Assembly (NCBI RefSeq): GCF_000002425.4
Contig: NC_037275.1
Coordinates: forward strand, 2,622,954 to 2,686,953
Direction: 5' to 3'
Origin: Physcomitrium patens
Lineage: Eukaryota > Streptophyta > Bryopsida > Funariales > Funariaceae
DNA: 64,000 nt
The notes below the pieces were generated by a model that saw only the letters and a program-made list of their open reading frames with translations, made no database searches and had not been told where the DNA came from. This document shows, piece after piece, positions 34,035-46,772 of the stretch. Position numbers and translations under genes: made by a program. Position 1 is the first letter of the stretch. Each line of letters begins with the position of its first letter.

Positions 34035-34181
34035 ATGGTTGGAGGCCAAGACATTAGTATGACGAAAAGTTTGGAGTCCAAGTTGGATGCTATCATGAAT
34101 GCCCTCACTACGTTATCACAAAGAACTACAGAGATTGAAGGAGTCGTGACAAACCTTCATAATGATGGAGCATCTGAGTTG
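34035..34181 (+). pseudogene. C gag, first part
   Basis: Gag N-terminus starting MVGGQDISMTKSLESKLDAI, with a heptad-like pattern suggesting a short coiled coil. A2 interrupts it; gag sequence resumes at 46,773. Confidence 0.7.
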
Positions 34182-34744
34182 TGTCAAGGACAAGAACTCG
34201 ATGAAAAAATAATTCAGACAAGTGAGCCTTCACTCAAAGAGAGGTAACAAAATATATATATAAACAAGTATATATATTGAAAGAGAAACTGGAATGGCTA
34301 TTGCCAAAAGACAAGAAAACTAGAGACCCTTGAAACTATACTAGAAGCAAGAAAAAAGTTGACAAGAGTGAAGAAGCCTTCACTCTTGTCTCTATATATA
34401 CTATCTAACTAGGGGCTATGTGGCGACGTTCTATAGGACCTCTAATATGTGTTGACTTTGTAGGACACATGCCTTGACTTACAAGGCAAGTCTTTCTACG
34501 TGTGGGCCACATAGTTAGCTTGATCTTCAAGCTAACAACATGTGTGGCACATGGCCAACTTGTTGACCACGTTTCTAATCCAAAAAGTCAATTAAAGACA
34601 CCTATGAAGTCAAAGCAGCGTCTAAGAAGCTTCTAAGAAGCTTTTATATTAAATATTATAGAATTAACTTACTTTTACCTACTTTTACTTACTTCTACCT
34701 ATTTCTATATGTAATTATTAGCTTACATGATTATGGCTGTGACA
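34182..34744 (-). repeat. A2 3' LTR
   Basis: 563 bp. Hairpin at 34,361-34,390 and palindrome at 34,514-34,536. Ends GCTGTGACA beside the tract at 34,745-34,762. Confidence 0.92.
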
Positions 34745-34789
34745 TTATCCCCCCTTCTAGGGACGAGTTCGACGAGGAGCGGTCATCAT

Positions 34790-35160
34790 ATGTTGGAGAA
34801 ATCTATGATGCGACAAATTATATTCGCCACATACTCTGATCTCTGTTCTCTTCGAAGATGATTGATAGGGCCTCTCAACCATCGGTAGTGTCCCATACCA
34901 GGGCGGGAAGACCACCCTGTTATTTGATCATTGTTGAGGCCTTCGTAACTTCCTTCGAATAGAATATTTGAAACGCCATCAGGAGTTGTCCCTACCTCTA
35001 GCAGAATCACCAAACATCGGGAGTCCCTTCCCAAATCGTGATACCAAACGCGTTGTATCTCACCATCTATTCAAGGAAGAACATGTCGTTCTTGAAGATC
35101 TTTATCTCGATTGCGTCGTCTTGAAGGTTGTGACAATCGTAATGTCTCGTCTGGCAGGTC
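34790..35160 (-). pseudogene. A2 unrecognised 3' coding stretch
   Basis: The cleanest copy of the stretch: LGRDSRCLVILLEVGTTPDG, NNDQITGWSSRPGMGHYRWL and QRSEYVANIICRIIDFSNI are all readable on the minus strand. No recognised fold or catalytic signature. Confidence 0.58.
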
Positions 35161-35169
35161 AACAAATGA

Positions 35170-35290
35170 AGTTTCTTAAGTTAAATTCTATAGGAGGAGG
35201 TGGAGTTTGTCGTCTTCTTGATATGTCCACTGTCTTGTATGGTTCAAGAAGAGACACGTGGAATACGGGATGGATTTTTATTGACTCCGA
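35170..35290 (-). pseudogene. A2 pol remnant next to B3
   Basis: Minus-strand [20 protein letters not shown], the conserved end of gypsy integrase before the chromodomain. B3 begins at 35,291, preceded by CCGA, the likely 4-bp target site. Confidence 0.8.
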
Positions 35291-36626
35291 TGTCGTATTA
35301 TGTGCTTTCCTGCTCGAGAACGCGCCGAGCGTCTGACTGTAGAAGGTAGTATGGAGATTCGCCAATATTCAAGCAGTCTATCAGTTTTTGACTGCTGGAA
35401 TATAAATGACTACAAGAATACACCGTAAATCTATACAATTGCCCTTCGACTACTTGTCAAAGTTCTTTTTGCCCCAGCTGGTAGGTCTCTAGACATTACA
35501 GAGAACCTCGAACAACCCAATCTGCTAATCTTCGATACCGCTTTGTACTTACGATCTTGTATCCACTGACTGTCTTATTAGATTAACCCAATAAATTTCA
35601 TTCACTCCGCATACTCAATCCTATAGACACACTTTTAATCCTTCAATCACAGACGTAACTCGATTTCACAAAACAATCAAGAGTAATCAAACCCACTTCA
35701 TTAAAAATCCTGATTCACCATTACAACACTCACTTCAGCAATGATTGCCTCAGTCTTCCCAAAACTCTATGAAGAAGAAAAATCCAATTCTCCATCTTTT
35801 CTTCCCCGACTTCGAAGCATGAAGCTCCTCTCCAATCCCCTTTGATCTTCCAAAAACCTCCCATGAAACCGAACTAGTAACCTTGCTAAGAGCTTGAAGC
35901 TAGCTCTTCCCTGATCTCCAAAAAAAAAAAACCCCCCCTTGATCTCATTCTTCCCCTAATCTTATCCTCTGATTTTCTTCAATCTTTCGTCTTGGATCCG
36001 GAATTGGCTTCCATTGTCAGAGCTTAGATCTAAAATTGGGTCCCACCATCAGAGCTTTCGAAACGGCACAGAGAATAGGACAGCCTGAAACAGAATCGAA
36101 ACCCCGTACTTGGGTCCACATTGAGTCGCCCGACCAATTCAGGTCTCATATTGGGTAAGAGGACCCGTAATAAGACCTGGATTTTCCCGTAATCAGACTG
36201 CATTGGGTTGCCCGACCAATGCAGGTCTCATATTGGGTAAGATGCATGACCAATTCAGGTCTCATATTGGATAAGAGGACCCAGATTGGATTCTCGAAAT
36301 TGGATCGCATTGGGTTGCCCGACCAATGCAGGTCTCATAATGGGTAAGAGGATCCAGATTGGATTCTCGAAATTAGATCCAATTGGCTCTTCGAACCAGG
36401 CTCACCCATCGCTTGAATTGGTCCTTTCTCTTTCTGCTGACTCCCGTTATTGGAATCGAACGGAGCATTTCAGTATGCCCCAGCTCATTGTAACAGGGTG
36501 ACTGAACCTGACCACTCAGTATTTGCACTGAAGTTGGTCGTTGCTCCCAATATTTGAGGTAACTGAACATTAATAAAAGTCACCTTTCTTTATATTTTCA
36601 CGGTATACTCGTGTTACAACACGACA
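35291..36626 (-). repeat. B3 3' LTR
   Basis: TGTCGTATTATGTGC to AACACGACA. The internal repeat is present in about three partial units. The TATAAAG candidate is kept at its inner end. Confidence 0.92.
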
Positions 36627-37114
36627 TCCACCCCCTCTGAACCTGTGCATCCTCCGGTATGCACCAATTTACCCAATTGCTGTTTGATTCAGAATATATC
36701 CTCTACGTCTTTGTCCAATTCGTCTTCGTCACCTTCATTATCCAAATCACTTTCATCTTCTTGCTACGGAATCTCTATACCTTCAATAAGGTCTTCCATA
36801 TTCATCTCCGTGTGTCTTTGTTTAAATATTTTTACTCGCTTCCCTGCAATTGGTATTTTCAATTTTGTACCATCTAACTCCCGTAACGAGTAAGTTGCAT
36901 TATCATGAACTGTTGTTATCACATATGGTCCAAACCAACGTTTTGAAAATGTTCGCAAAGTACTATGTTGATTATCCAGACTATTGTCATAAACAAGTAC
37001 CCAGTCACCTTCCTCGATTGCTTTTGGTCTCAATCGATGTTGCTTATCGAATCGCGCCTTGTTTTGTAACCTTGCTCTTTTTAACCTTCCCAATGCTATC
37101 TGGACATCTTTTGT
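36627..37114 (-). pseudogene. B3 polypurine tract and integrase C-terminal segment
   Basis: The tract lies at 36,627-36,642. It is followed on the minus strand by the integrase C-terminal part (RLQNKARFDKQHRLRPKAIE, WFGPYVITTVHDNATYSLRE). TTGT at 37,111-37,114 is the left target duplication of the solo LTR. Confidence 0.82.
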
Positions 37115-38494
37115 TGTCGTATTACGTGCTTTCCTGCTCGAGAATGCGCCGGGCATCTGGCTGTAGAAGATAGTATGGAGATTCGCCGATAGTCAAGCAG
37201 TCTATCAGTTTTTGACTGCTGGAATATAAACGACTGCAACAATGTACCGTAAATCTATACGGATGCTCTTCGACTGCTTGTCGGAGTCTTTTTTTTTTTC
37301 TGCCCGAGCCGATAGGTCTCTAGACGTTACAGAGAATCCCGAACAACTCAAACTGTTAATCTTCAATACCCCTTTGTACTTACGATCTTGTATCCACTGA
37401 CTGTCCTGTTAGATTAATCCAATAAATTTCATTCACTCCGCATACTCAATCCTATAGACACCCCTTTAATCCTTCAATCATAGACGTAACTCGACTTTAC
37501 AAAACAGTCAAGAGTATTCAAACCCACTTCATTTAAAAATCCCGATTCACCATTACAACACTAACTTCAGCAGCGATTGCCTCAGTCTTCCCAAAACTCT
37601 ACGAAGAAGAAAAATCCAAATTCTATGTCTTTCCTTCCCCGACCCGAAGCATGAAGCTCTTCTCTCTAATTCCCTTGATCTTCAAAAACCTCCAATGAAA
37701 ACGAACTGGTAACCTTGCAAAAGCTTGAAAACTAGCTCCTCCGCCCCGATTCCCTGAAAAGAAAAAAAAAAAACCTCCCCTCCCTAAAACTATATTCTCC
37801 CCTAACCTTATCCTCTGAACTTCTTCAATCTTCCATCTTAGATCCGGAATTGGCTCTCGCCGTCAGAGCTTAGATCCAAAATTGGCTCACATCATCAAGG
37901 CCTTCTCATCCGTTTTTACCTTTAAGAGATCCATTTACCGTAAACAACGTTCCCTGAAACGGCACAGAGAACAGGACAGCATGAAACAGAATCGAAACCC
38001 CATAATTGGGACCACATTGAGTCGCCCGACCAATTCAAGTCCCATATTGGGTAAGATGCCCGTAGTAACCTGGATGCTCGCGTAATTGGGTCAAATTGAT
38101 CTTCGCGTCAGACTGGCTGAGGCCCGTAGTAAGACCTGGATTTTCCCGTAATTAGACTGCATTGGGTTGCCCCACCAATACAGGTCTCATATTGGGTAAG
38201 AGGATACAGATTGGATTCACGAAATTAGATCCAATTGGCTCTTCAAACCCGTCGTGTGAATTGGTCCTTCTCATCCTGCTAACTCCCGTTATTAGAATCG
38301 AACGGAGCATTTCAGTATGCCCCGGCTGACTGTAACGGGGTGACTGAACCTGACCACTCAGTATTTGCGCTGGAGTTGGTCGATGCTCCCAATATTCGAG
38401 GTAACTGAATATTAATAAAATTCCCCTTCTTTTTTTTTTTTTTTTTTTTTTATTTTTTTTTATTTTCATTGTATACTCGTGTTACAACACGACA
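37115..38494 (-). repeat. Solo LTR of family B inside B3
   Basis: 1,380 bp with complete B LTR ends (TGTCGTATTACG and AACACGACA), no internal region, and a 4-bp target duplication TTGT / CCGT that differs by two C-to-T-type changes. It carries a run of about 22 T at 38,430-38,451. It most likely arose by LTR-LTR recombination of a full element, the common route to solo LTRs in plants. Confidence 0.9.
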
Positions 38495-41480
38495 CCGTTC
38501 TTTGCTCCAATTGTCGAATCCTAATAGCCAGAAGTTCTTCTCTTGTCAATCCATCTTCCCATGGTAGCATACTCCAAGTAAGTACCTTTTCTTCAATCGG
38601 TATAATTGGTTTTTGACCTATCATAAGTTCTACTAGCAAATATCCTGTCACCGAACTATGTGTTGTTCGACCAACCCATAATGCAAATGACAAAAGCCAT
38701 GGCCACTCTTTAACTTTCCCATTACAAGCTTTATCTAATGCTTTCACAATCGGTGGGTGACCGCGTTCGCTTTTTGCATTTCCTTCTGGATTATAAGCAG
38801 TAGTCAGTGATAGTTTAACTCTACATCTTTCAAAGAACTTACGAGCTTCTTGTGCATTTAATTCTCCATGATCTGCAGTGATTTTTCCTACGCATCCGTA
38901 GCCGCAAATGACATCTTCAAGCAAAAACTTACAAATCCCCTCTGTAGATTTTGTCTTCAATGCTCTTCCTTCTACTTGATTTGATAAATCTTCACGAGCT
39001 AAAACCAAATATCTCATCTGCCATAATCCAATCGACATAATAACCAAATCAACAACCCATTTAAAATGAATAGCCAGAGGATACGTAGGATGAAGACCAT
39101 CTCGATGTCGGATATTAGAATACGATTGACAGATTTCACATGACTCTACAAATGAGAGCACATCTCGATACATATTTTTCCACCAATATCGTTCCTTGAG
39201 TTTAGCAAAAGTAGCCCAGATTCCTCTATGCCTTGCCCATAAACTATCATGAAACTCCTTTAATAATTTTAGTCTTTCTTCCTTTTTGCCTATCACTCAT
39301 TGTGGCATCCCAATTCCTTTCTTTGGTCTCTTCCATAAGAATCCATCTCAAAGTAAAAATCCATATGCTTTTTTTTCTTATTTGTTTGAATTTTTCTGTA
39401 GACCAATTCCCCTACTTAGTCAAGGTATTCAAGTAATGACCAATATCCAATAATTCTCCTTCATAAGATTCTTCAAGAAATAGCTTGTCTTCTCCGTTGA
39501 GATTTGATATTGAATAGAATTTCAATCCGACGTCATCAATGTCTTCAACCATTTTGTCATCCCTCTCGTATCTTGCTCGAGATAGCATGTCTGCTACTTA
39601 ATTGTCCTTCCCAGTAATATGCTTAAATTCTGGATTTAGTGACTTAATATAAGCAATCCATCTCAACATTGCAATATCTAGCGTTGAACAGTTAATAATC
39701 ATTCCAAGCAACGGCAAGCAATCTGTTTCAATTACTACTACTGCCCCAATCAAATAGTCCTTTTCAGCTTTCATAGCTAAAACGACTCCCCAAAGTTCTC
39801 TTTTGACTTGCGAATATGCACGCTGACGAATACTTAAAACTTTAGCCCCAAACCGAACTGCAAATCTATCCCCACTGGAATCATCTTGACCCACAGCCCA
39901 TCCAATGGCAATTGGACTAGCGTCCACAGTAAGAATCACTGGTCTATTGCACTTATAATCAACCTTCCTCAATATTGGAGGTGACATCAATAATTTCTTC
40001 AATCTTTGCATTGCTTGAATATGCCTTTCTTCCCATTTAAATCGATAACCCTTATGTAACAGTTCATATAATGGATCCGCTATGTGAGCAAAATGAGGGA
40101 TCCAGATTTGTTAAAATACACATGCACCCATAAACCTGCGAACCTCTGTTAAAGAATCACAATCCTCTTTCATCCTTCCAATTGCATCAACTTTAGTCAG
40201 ATCTGGTTTTCTTCCATAAGATCCACATAAATGTCCAACAATCACAACCTCTCGTACTCCAAATACAGACTTCATACCAGATAATGTAAGATGAACTTCT
40301 CCAAGCCGAGTTAAAATCTTTTCACAATCTTGTATATGATCAACAACATATTTGTGACATCCCCTTGTATCTAAAGTTTCATCCTTGTCTCCTTCTTTGC
40401 ACCCTTTTATAGGAACATCATCCAGAAAAGGTATAGTCTTTTTCGGAATAAAATCTCTCAATACCTTATTCATCCCATTCATCATATGCGCAACTGAGTT
40501 GGTCGCGCCTTGAGGAAGAGTGCACATTCTAACCAATTCAAGTGGTGTCCTCATTGTTGTCATATCTCTACTTCCTTCGGCAAGTTGAAATTGATCATAA
40601 CCTGAATACAAGTCACCCATTGAATAGATCGCCCTTCCAGCAAACACCTCAGCAAATTCATCCACAATAGGCCCAATTCCTGCATTCCTGACAGTTACTA
40701 CATTCACCGGTTGCATATCTTGAATAAACCATAGTGACCCATTTTTCTTAGGTACCGTAAACCATCGACTAGAATACGGCGCAAATGAAGGTTCTAATAT
40801 TTTCATCTTTATCTTTTCTTTTAATAGTTCAATCAATTTAGGTAAATGTGCCCTCGGTACTGGAATCAGTCTTAGATTCCAAGGTACATGCGGTAAAGTG
40901 AAGATAACCATAGGTGTTATAATATTTGGATCCACACACCCAATTTCATGAGATTCGAAGGCAAACGATCTACCTTGTTTAGCCAACATCTTTTTGAAGC
41001 AAATAATTTCCTCTGGCAATAAAGAACCATCAGAACCAATCTTCAATTCTTCAAAAGTCTCTTTAGTAAACTGATGTCCAATACTCATTGGATCTCTTAA
41101 ACTTGCTTCTTTTGATGCTTCTCCCATTTGTTCTTTAGAATCTTCTGGTAATGGTCCGGCAACAGGCTTTATCTTCTTATCTACCATTTTATATCTCGTC
41201 CCTACAGTGACTTCTGGTGCTTGAAAAGATTCAAGTATGGTATAAACCTCTCTTGAATGAATCTCAACAATCTTATCATTATCCCCTAACCCAATAGATG
41301 TAATCAATTCCAATGAATCTTTCAGTCCATTTTCTTCATAAACACCTAAAATCCTCTCATCATCTTGCAATGTATCTAACTTGCGTAATTGTCCTTCAAT
41401 ATTATATAATCTTTTTCTTTCTTTTCTTTTAAAATCATCAACTTTCTTATAGATAATATTTCCATTCTCCAATATACCAA
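38495..41480 (-). pseudogene. B3 RT-RNase H-integrase, main part
   Basis: Minus strand. Integrase finger and core (CEICQSYSNIRHRDG, ITADHGELNAQEA, NPEGNAKSERGH), RNase H (ILTVDASPIAIGWAVGQ) and RT (MGDLYSGYDQFQL, TIPFLDDVPIKG). Several breaks. It is closer in sequence to B2 than to B1. Confidence 0.87.
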
Positions 41481-41549
41481 TAAAACTCGCATCAAAGGCA
41501 CCTTCATCTCGCGAGAGTACCTCCTCTTTTGTACCTCCATAATCTCGCT

Positions 41550-42220
41550 TTACAGTGGTACCTCCCCAAAATCCTTAAATCCTTCAACAATCTTTGGCAA
41601 TGATTTCTCCCTCAACCTATCTCGATTCCGTTCATGGTTAGGAGGTACTGTTAGAAATTGTACAGCTTTCCTCCCATCTTCGCTCCGTACCCTTGCATAA
41701 GCAGAACCATCGTCAAGTACCTTTGTTTCCATCCGTGTTGCCGTGATATAAGGTTGTCCTAAAATCAACGGATAAGACGTTGTATCCTGAACAAAGAAAT
41801 GTTGCTCCGTCGCAACATCTCCAATCCGAATTTTGACATCTGGACAAGCTCCATATAATTCGCCCCATGTGTTATTAGCTGCTTGAATTGCCCATCCATG
41901 TTCCATATCAATTGGCCATTTTTGCTTCTTATAAAGATCTTTAGACATGAGATTTATTTCAGAACCATAATCCACCAAAGCAACTATTGGTTCTTCTATA
42001 TCTCCTACTTTCACCAATACCTCAGTAGTTGCCCTTGTCCAATGCTTTCGAGTATAATGGCTCAAAGTTTCCATTTCCTTGTCACTAGAATCTTCAAAAC
42101 GTACTCGTTGATTATACCCATTCTTTTCATTTGTTGGTTGCTTGTAACCAATATCAACCTCTTCTTCATCTTTATATATTCTTGCATCAATAGCATGACT
42201 CATTCCAGTTTCACCCATTA
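41550..42220 (-). pseudogene. B3 retropepsin block
   Basis: Same 222-residue block as in B2 with IVALVDYGSEINLMS and ILGQPYITATRMETKV. Its borders coincide with those of the other copies. Confidence 0.82.
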
Positions 42221-43921
42221 ATTACCTCTTTCGCTTATACTGTCAATGATAACATCATGAAACTCCTTCTTTGCAATTTCCAAGACTTCTTTCAATGTGA
42301 ATTGTACCTTAGCGTTTAATATACGTTCTTCCAACACCCCTTTCAAATTTGTTGCCGCTTCAATGTCAAAAAGTAGCTTATAAGCAATTGATTTGTCCTT
42401 ATCTTTTGTCTCCTTCATTTTTTCTCCCAATGATGCTGAGGTATCCTTTACAGGCAATTCTTGTGAAGCTGCCTCCCGAGCCTTGTCTCCTCGAGTTTGC
42501 CTCTTAGAAGAATTTCCTTCTCTAGTATTATCAAAATTTCCTCGTCTCTTTTCTTCCATCAAAGCTTCATGTTGGCTCTTAGCAATATATGCATGAATAG
42601 AAAGAGACTCAACAGGATCCTCCCAACCTGTTCTACCTCGTATTGTAGCTGCAATTCTCAATAACGCTTCTCGAGGTAATTTCTCTTCTTGCATTGTAGA
42701 AACGGCAGAAGCCCAAAACTCACTAGTTTCCATACTTCCACCAATTTCATCATCTACTCTAGCACCATAACTTGCACTTTCTCGTGCTGCTGTTTCATGC
42801 TCTTTTAGGTAATCTTGAACCAATGCTCTCATTCCTCCCTTGCCAAAATTGGTTTGAAGAAGATCCTCTCTATTTTTCAATGCTATCTTCCCATCTTTCT
42901 AGCAAATAATTCCCTGCCGTATCATATTATCAAATTTATTGCAATCTTTTCTAGTGTGTGAAGCATCATCACACCAAATGCATCTTTGTACATATCCTTG
43001 TTTTGAAACATTCTTCGAATTATTTGTAGAAGTATTCTCTTCAAGTCTTGCCAATTTGATTTGAAGATCTCGCATTCCTCGTATAATTTCTTCTATCTCC
43101 ATATCTGCTTTCTTTGATAAGGATGTCGAAGGTTGAACTGTAGGCATTGTTGGTGGTGTTGTACGTACTGGAGCTTTGGGTGCTTGTACTGATTTCTAAA
43201 TATTGCTCCTATCCTTCCTCCTTTCTTTTTTTGTAAGCAACCCCACCGCATCTTCAACGTTCTTCCACTTCATTGTCAATCCTTCATCTTCTTCTTTGTC
43301 TTCAAGAAGGAGTTCTAATTTCTCTTGTGATTCTCCATCAGCAGCTTGAAGAAATAGATCAACTTTGTTCGACTCCAATGTCAATTTTTCTACCTTCGAC
43401 AATTGAGAGTACTGCCTCTCAAATTCCCTTAGTAGCTCTGTTGCTTGCATATTCTTATTGGGCCGTTCAATCCATTCCAGAAACAGCTTCTTAGTAACGC
43501 GATCAACATCTTCCAAGAAATATTTGTCTTTCAATGCATGTGAAAAAACCTCCCATGAATTCCCATAACGATTCGTAATCGATGTAATGTGGTCTCTTAT
43601 CTCCGGTATCATGCCAAGTCCAAATAGTTCAACCATTTTCTTCTCTGAAACCCAATTTAATTCCATTTCATGAACATAACATCTTAAATACCTTGAAATA
43701 TTCCTCCCATCAAATTGATCAATTTTATTGACCACTGCTTGCAATGCTTTGGTTGCCAAAGCTTCCTTTCGATCATTGCTTTGCTGTTGCTGCATTGATA
43801 ATGAGAAGGCTTGAAACATACTAGCAATAGACGGATCCATGTGCATACCTTGTCCTTTAAAAGACTCCCCACCCGAAACTCCTCCCAAAAATCCTTCAAA
43901 ATTTTTATTTTCGTTTTCCAT
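42220..43921 (-). pseudogene. B3 gag region
   Basis: MENENKNFEGFLGGVSGGES start, FDGRNISRYLRCYVHEMEL core, CCHC knuckle CIWCDDASHTRKDC near 42,940-42,990 and the Lys/Glu-rich tail. A few breaks. Confidence 0.85.
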
Positions 43922-43991
43922 AAAATAAAGATAAAATCAACCAAAATCCAATACCTTCCACCTCAAACTATTACGTCGAGTTCACCACTTT

Positions 43992-44350
43992 TATCGTATT
44001 ACGTGCTTTCCTGCTTGAGAATGCGCCGGGCGTCTGGCTATAGAAGGTAGTATGGAGATTCGCCAATAGTCAAGTAGTCTATCAGTTTTTGACTACTGGA
44101 ATATAAACGACTACAAGAATATACTATAAATCTATATGGATGCCCTTCGACTGCTTGTCGAAGTCCTTTTTGCCCCGGCTGGTAGGTCTCTAGACGTTAC
44201 AGAGAACTCCAAACAACCCAATCTGCTAATCTCCGGTACCGCTTTGTACTTACAATCTTGTATCCACTGACTGTCTTGTTAGATTAATCCAATAAATTTC
44301 ATTCACTCCGCATACTCAATCCTATAGACAATCCTATAGACATCCTATAG
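43992..44350 (-). repeat. B3 5' LTR, shortened
   Basis: Begins TATCGTATTACGTGC and matches the first 350 bp or so of the B LTR. The ATCCTATAGACA motif is repeated at its outer end (44,319-44,350), after which family A sequence follows. Confidence 0.83.
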
Positions 44351-44353
44351 AGT

Positions 44354-46000
44354 GTATCTGCATTCTTTTTTTCAAATACATCTTGAAATTCTTGATATTG
44401 GCTTGGAATACTACTTGAAGTCTTTTTACCAGTAAGAACGGGTGTAGCATAAATAATGTATGGTGATTCTTTCATAGCAGCATGCAAGAAAGCTTTTGCA
44501 CCTATAAGTACGGATTTAATTGAACTGGACTTATGACTCTCTACTTGCTTAACAACACTGTTAGTTATACTTTTAGAGAAAGTGACAGTTCAGGAAATCC
44601 AGTCTATTTGAGTGTTGTATTTTTCTAACCACAATAAACCTAAAATGACTAGATTAGAGGAAGATCTAATGATATTAAATACTACAAAATTATTATGACT
44701 ATTGGTTATTAGTTCTATAGGAAAGGTTTCGTGAGTAATATCTCCAGAAGACAATGGACGACCATCTATGACTTGTACATGAATAGGTTTAGTTTTCTTT
44801 ATTAAAGATATGCTATATCTTTTAGTAAATTCTTCATCTAAAAAATATGCTAAGGCTCCTGAATCTAACAAGGCAGAGACTTTGTAATGTTTAGGTCCTA
44901 AAATAACATTTAATGTAAAACAAGGAGAGGGCTCTGAGGAGAGAATAGGACCTTTACTAGAAGTTGTGCAAGGTTCCAGCCGCACGGTTCCTATTGTAGC
45001 TGGACAAACTCGTTTTTCGACATATTATCTTCTTTCACAACCATACTCCTCATTTTGTGATTGCGTCGTTTCTTTGGATAATGTTGAGTAGTGTGCTTTG
45101 GTTCTCCACAATATAAATATAATCCTTCTTGACGACGACGAGTCTTTTTTTGCTCAGTAAGAGGTTTGAAACGTACTGCATCAATTTGCATATCCTCAAC
45201 TTCTGAATGTGTGTATTGAAGAGGTGTTGGTGTTGCCATTGAATTATAGTAACGTTGAGGTCGACTTGTACAGTTCTCAGATCGGAGTTCAAAAAGGTGA
45301 TTGTCGCACTTCATAGCAAAGTCAATTGTTTGACTCAATGTTTGAGGATCAGGTAAGTTGAGCATTAATTTTTTTACCTCATATTGTAATCCGTAGAAAA
45401 ATTGGCTAATAAGTGCAGCATCATCCTACTTGATATCAGTTACAAGTTATCGAAATTGTGAAGCATACAATGTTACTGATCGATTGTTTTGTCGTAAAAT
45501 ATGGATCTTATTCGTTGCAATATGAATTGCATCATATTTTCCATACATGGATCAAAACTCTACCAGAAAAGCCTCTAGATTATCCAATATTGGATCTCAT
45601 CGTTCAAGAAAAGATGAAAACTATGATAGTACTGAATCTGAAAGAAGCGTACCAATGAATCTAACTTGCGATCATGGAGTTGGATAGCTTTGGGGTTGAA
45701 GTTCAATCACAAGTTACACATGATTGATAAATCCTCGAAACTTGGATCTAATGCCATCAAACTTCTCGGGTAGGGTAATTATTGGTTCTCTAACATTTGA
45801 AGGGCGTTCTACCATAGGAGAAAGGACATGGTTTGGTGCAGATGTTGAAGCAGTTCCAATCATTTCTATATCTTCACTTTCAGCCAATCTTGTTGCTCCT
45901 TATGGGGTAAATTAAGTTAATGCATTGCAAGCATTAACTCCCTCAATTCCTCTTGCATTTGTGCCATTGCACTCTTCATTTCAAGAAGTTCTGCCATGAT
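44354..46000 (-). pseudogene. A2 protease side of pol and gag
   Basis: Minus strand. Start of the RT segment (EKKNADTL), retropepsin (SALLDSGALAYFLDEEF), nucleocapsid knuckle (LYCGEPKHTTQHYPKK), gag segments (MLNLPDPQTLSQTIDFAMK) and the gag N-terminus to about 45,995. Multiple breaks. Confidence 0.8.
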
Positions 46001-46209
46001 AACACTTAGAAGAGAGAATATGTCTAATATCACTCAAGACAAATAGAAGAGAGGACTTGCGGACAAAGAAAATACTAAGGACAATATCAGTTTAGAAGAG
46101 GGTAATCCGCAACTTCTAATATGCTTATATCTTATCAAGAAAAAGGGATAATCCATTCTTAATCAAGATAAGACAAAGCTCTGATATTGTAGGTGTACTC
46201 TTGTCAATC

Positions 46210-46772
46210 TGTCAAGGACAAGAACTCGATGAAAAAACAATTCAGACAAGTGAGCCTTCACTCAAAGAGAGGTAACAAAATATATATATAAACAAGTATA
46301 TATATTGAAAGAGAAACTAGAATGGCTATTGCCAAAAGACAAGAAAACTAGAGACTCTTGAAACTAGACTAGAAGCAAGAAAGGAGTTGACAAGAGTGAA
46401 GAAGCCTTCACTCTTGTCTCTATATATACTATCTAACTAAGGGCTACGTGGTGACGTTCTATAGGACCTCCAATATGTGTTGACTTTATAGGACACATGC
46501 CTTGACCTACAAGGCAAGTTTTTCTACGTGTGGACCACATAGTTAGCTTGATCTTCAAGCTAACAACATGTGTGGCACATGGCCAACTTTTTGACTACGT
46601 TTCTAATCTAAAAAGTCAATTAAAGACACCTATGAAGTCAAAGCAGCATCTAAGAAGCTTCTAAGAAGCTTTTATATTAAATATTATAGAATTAACTTAT
46701 TTTTACCTACTTTTACTTACTTCTACCTATTTATATATGTAATTATTAGCTTACATGATTATAGCCATGACA
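46210..46772 (-). repeat. A2 5' LTR
   Basis: 563 bp. Hairpin at 46,389-46,418 and palindrome at 46,542-46,564. An offset primer-binding-like sequence lies at 46,179-46,187 in the adjoining leader. Confidence 0.92.

Larger units (their letters stand above)
35291..44350 (-). mobile_element. B3: family B Ty3/gypsy element, broken, hosting a solo LTR
   Basis: Minus-strand element within A2. 3' LTR 35,291-36,626 (1,336 bp), polypurine tract, pol, protease, gag, primer site near 43,971-43,987 and a shortened LTR from 43,992. A solo B LTR lies inside the integrase region. The overlapping LTR parts differ by about 9% by eye. About six or seven breaks. Protein domains match B1 and B2 closely, B2 more so. 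Confidence 0.88.
34182..46772 (-). mobile_element. A2: family A chromovirus, broken, hosting B3
   Basis: Minus-strand element in the gag of C. Both LTRs are 563 bp (34,182-34,744 and 46,210-46,772) and about 4% diverged by eye. The flanks AGTTG and GGATG are only partly alike, so the target duplication is weak. It contains the polypurine tract, the unrecognised 3' stretch, part of the integrase end, then B3, then the protease side of pol, gag and leader. Its pol is incomplete and several breaks are present. Confidence 0.85.
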
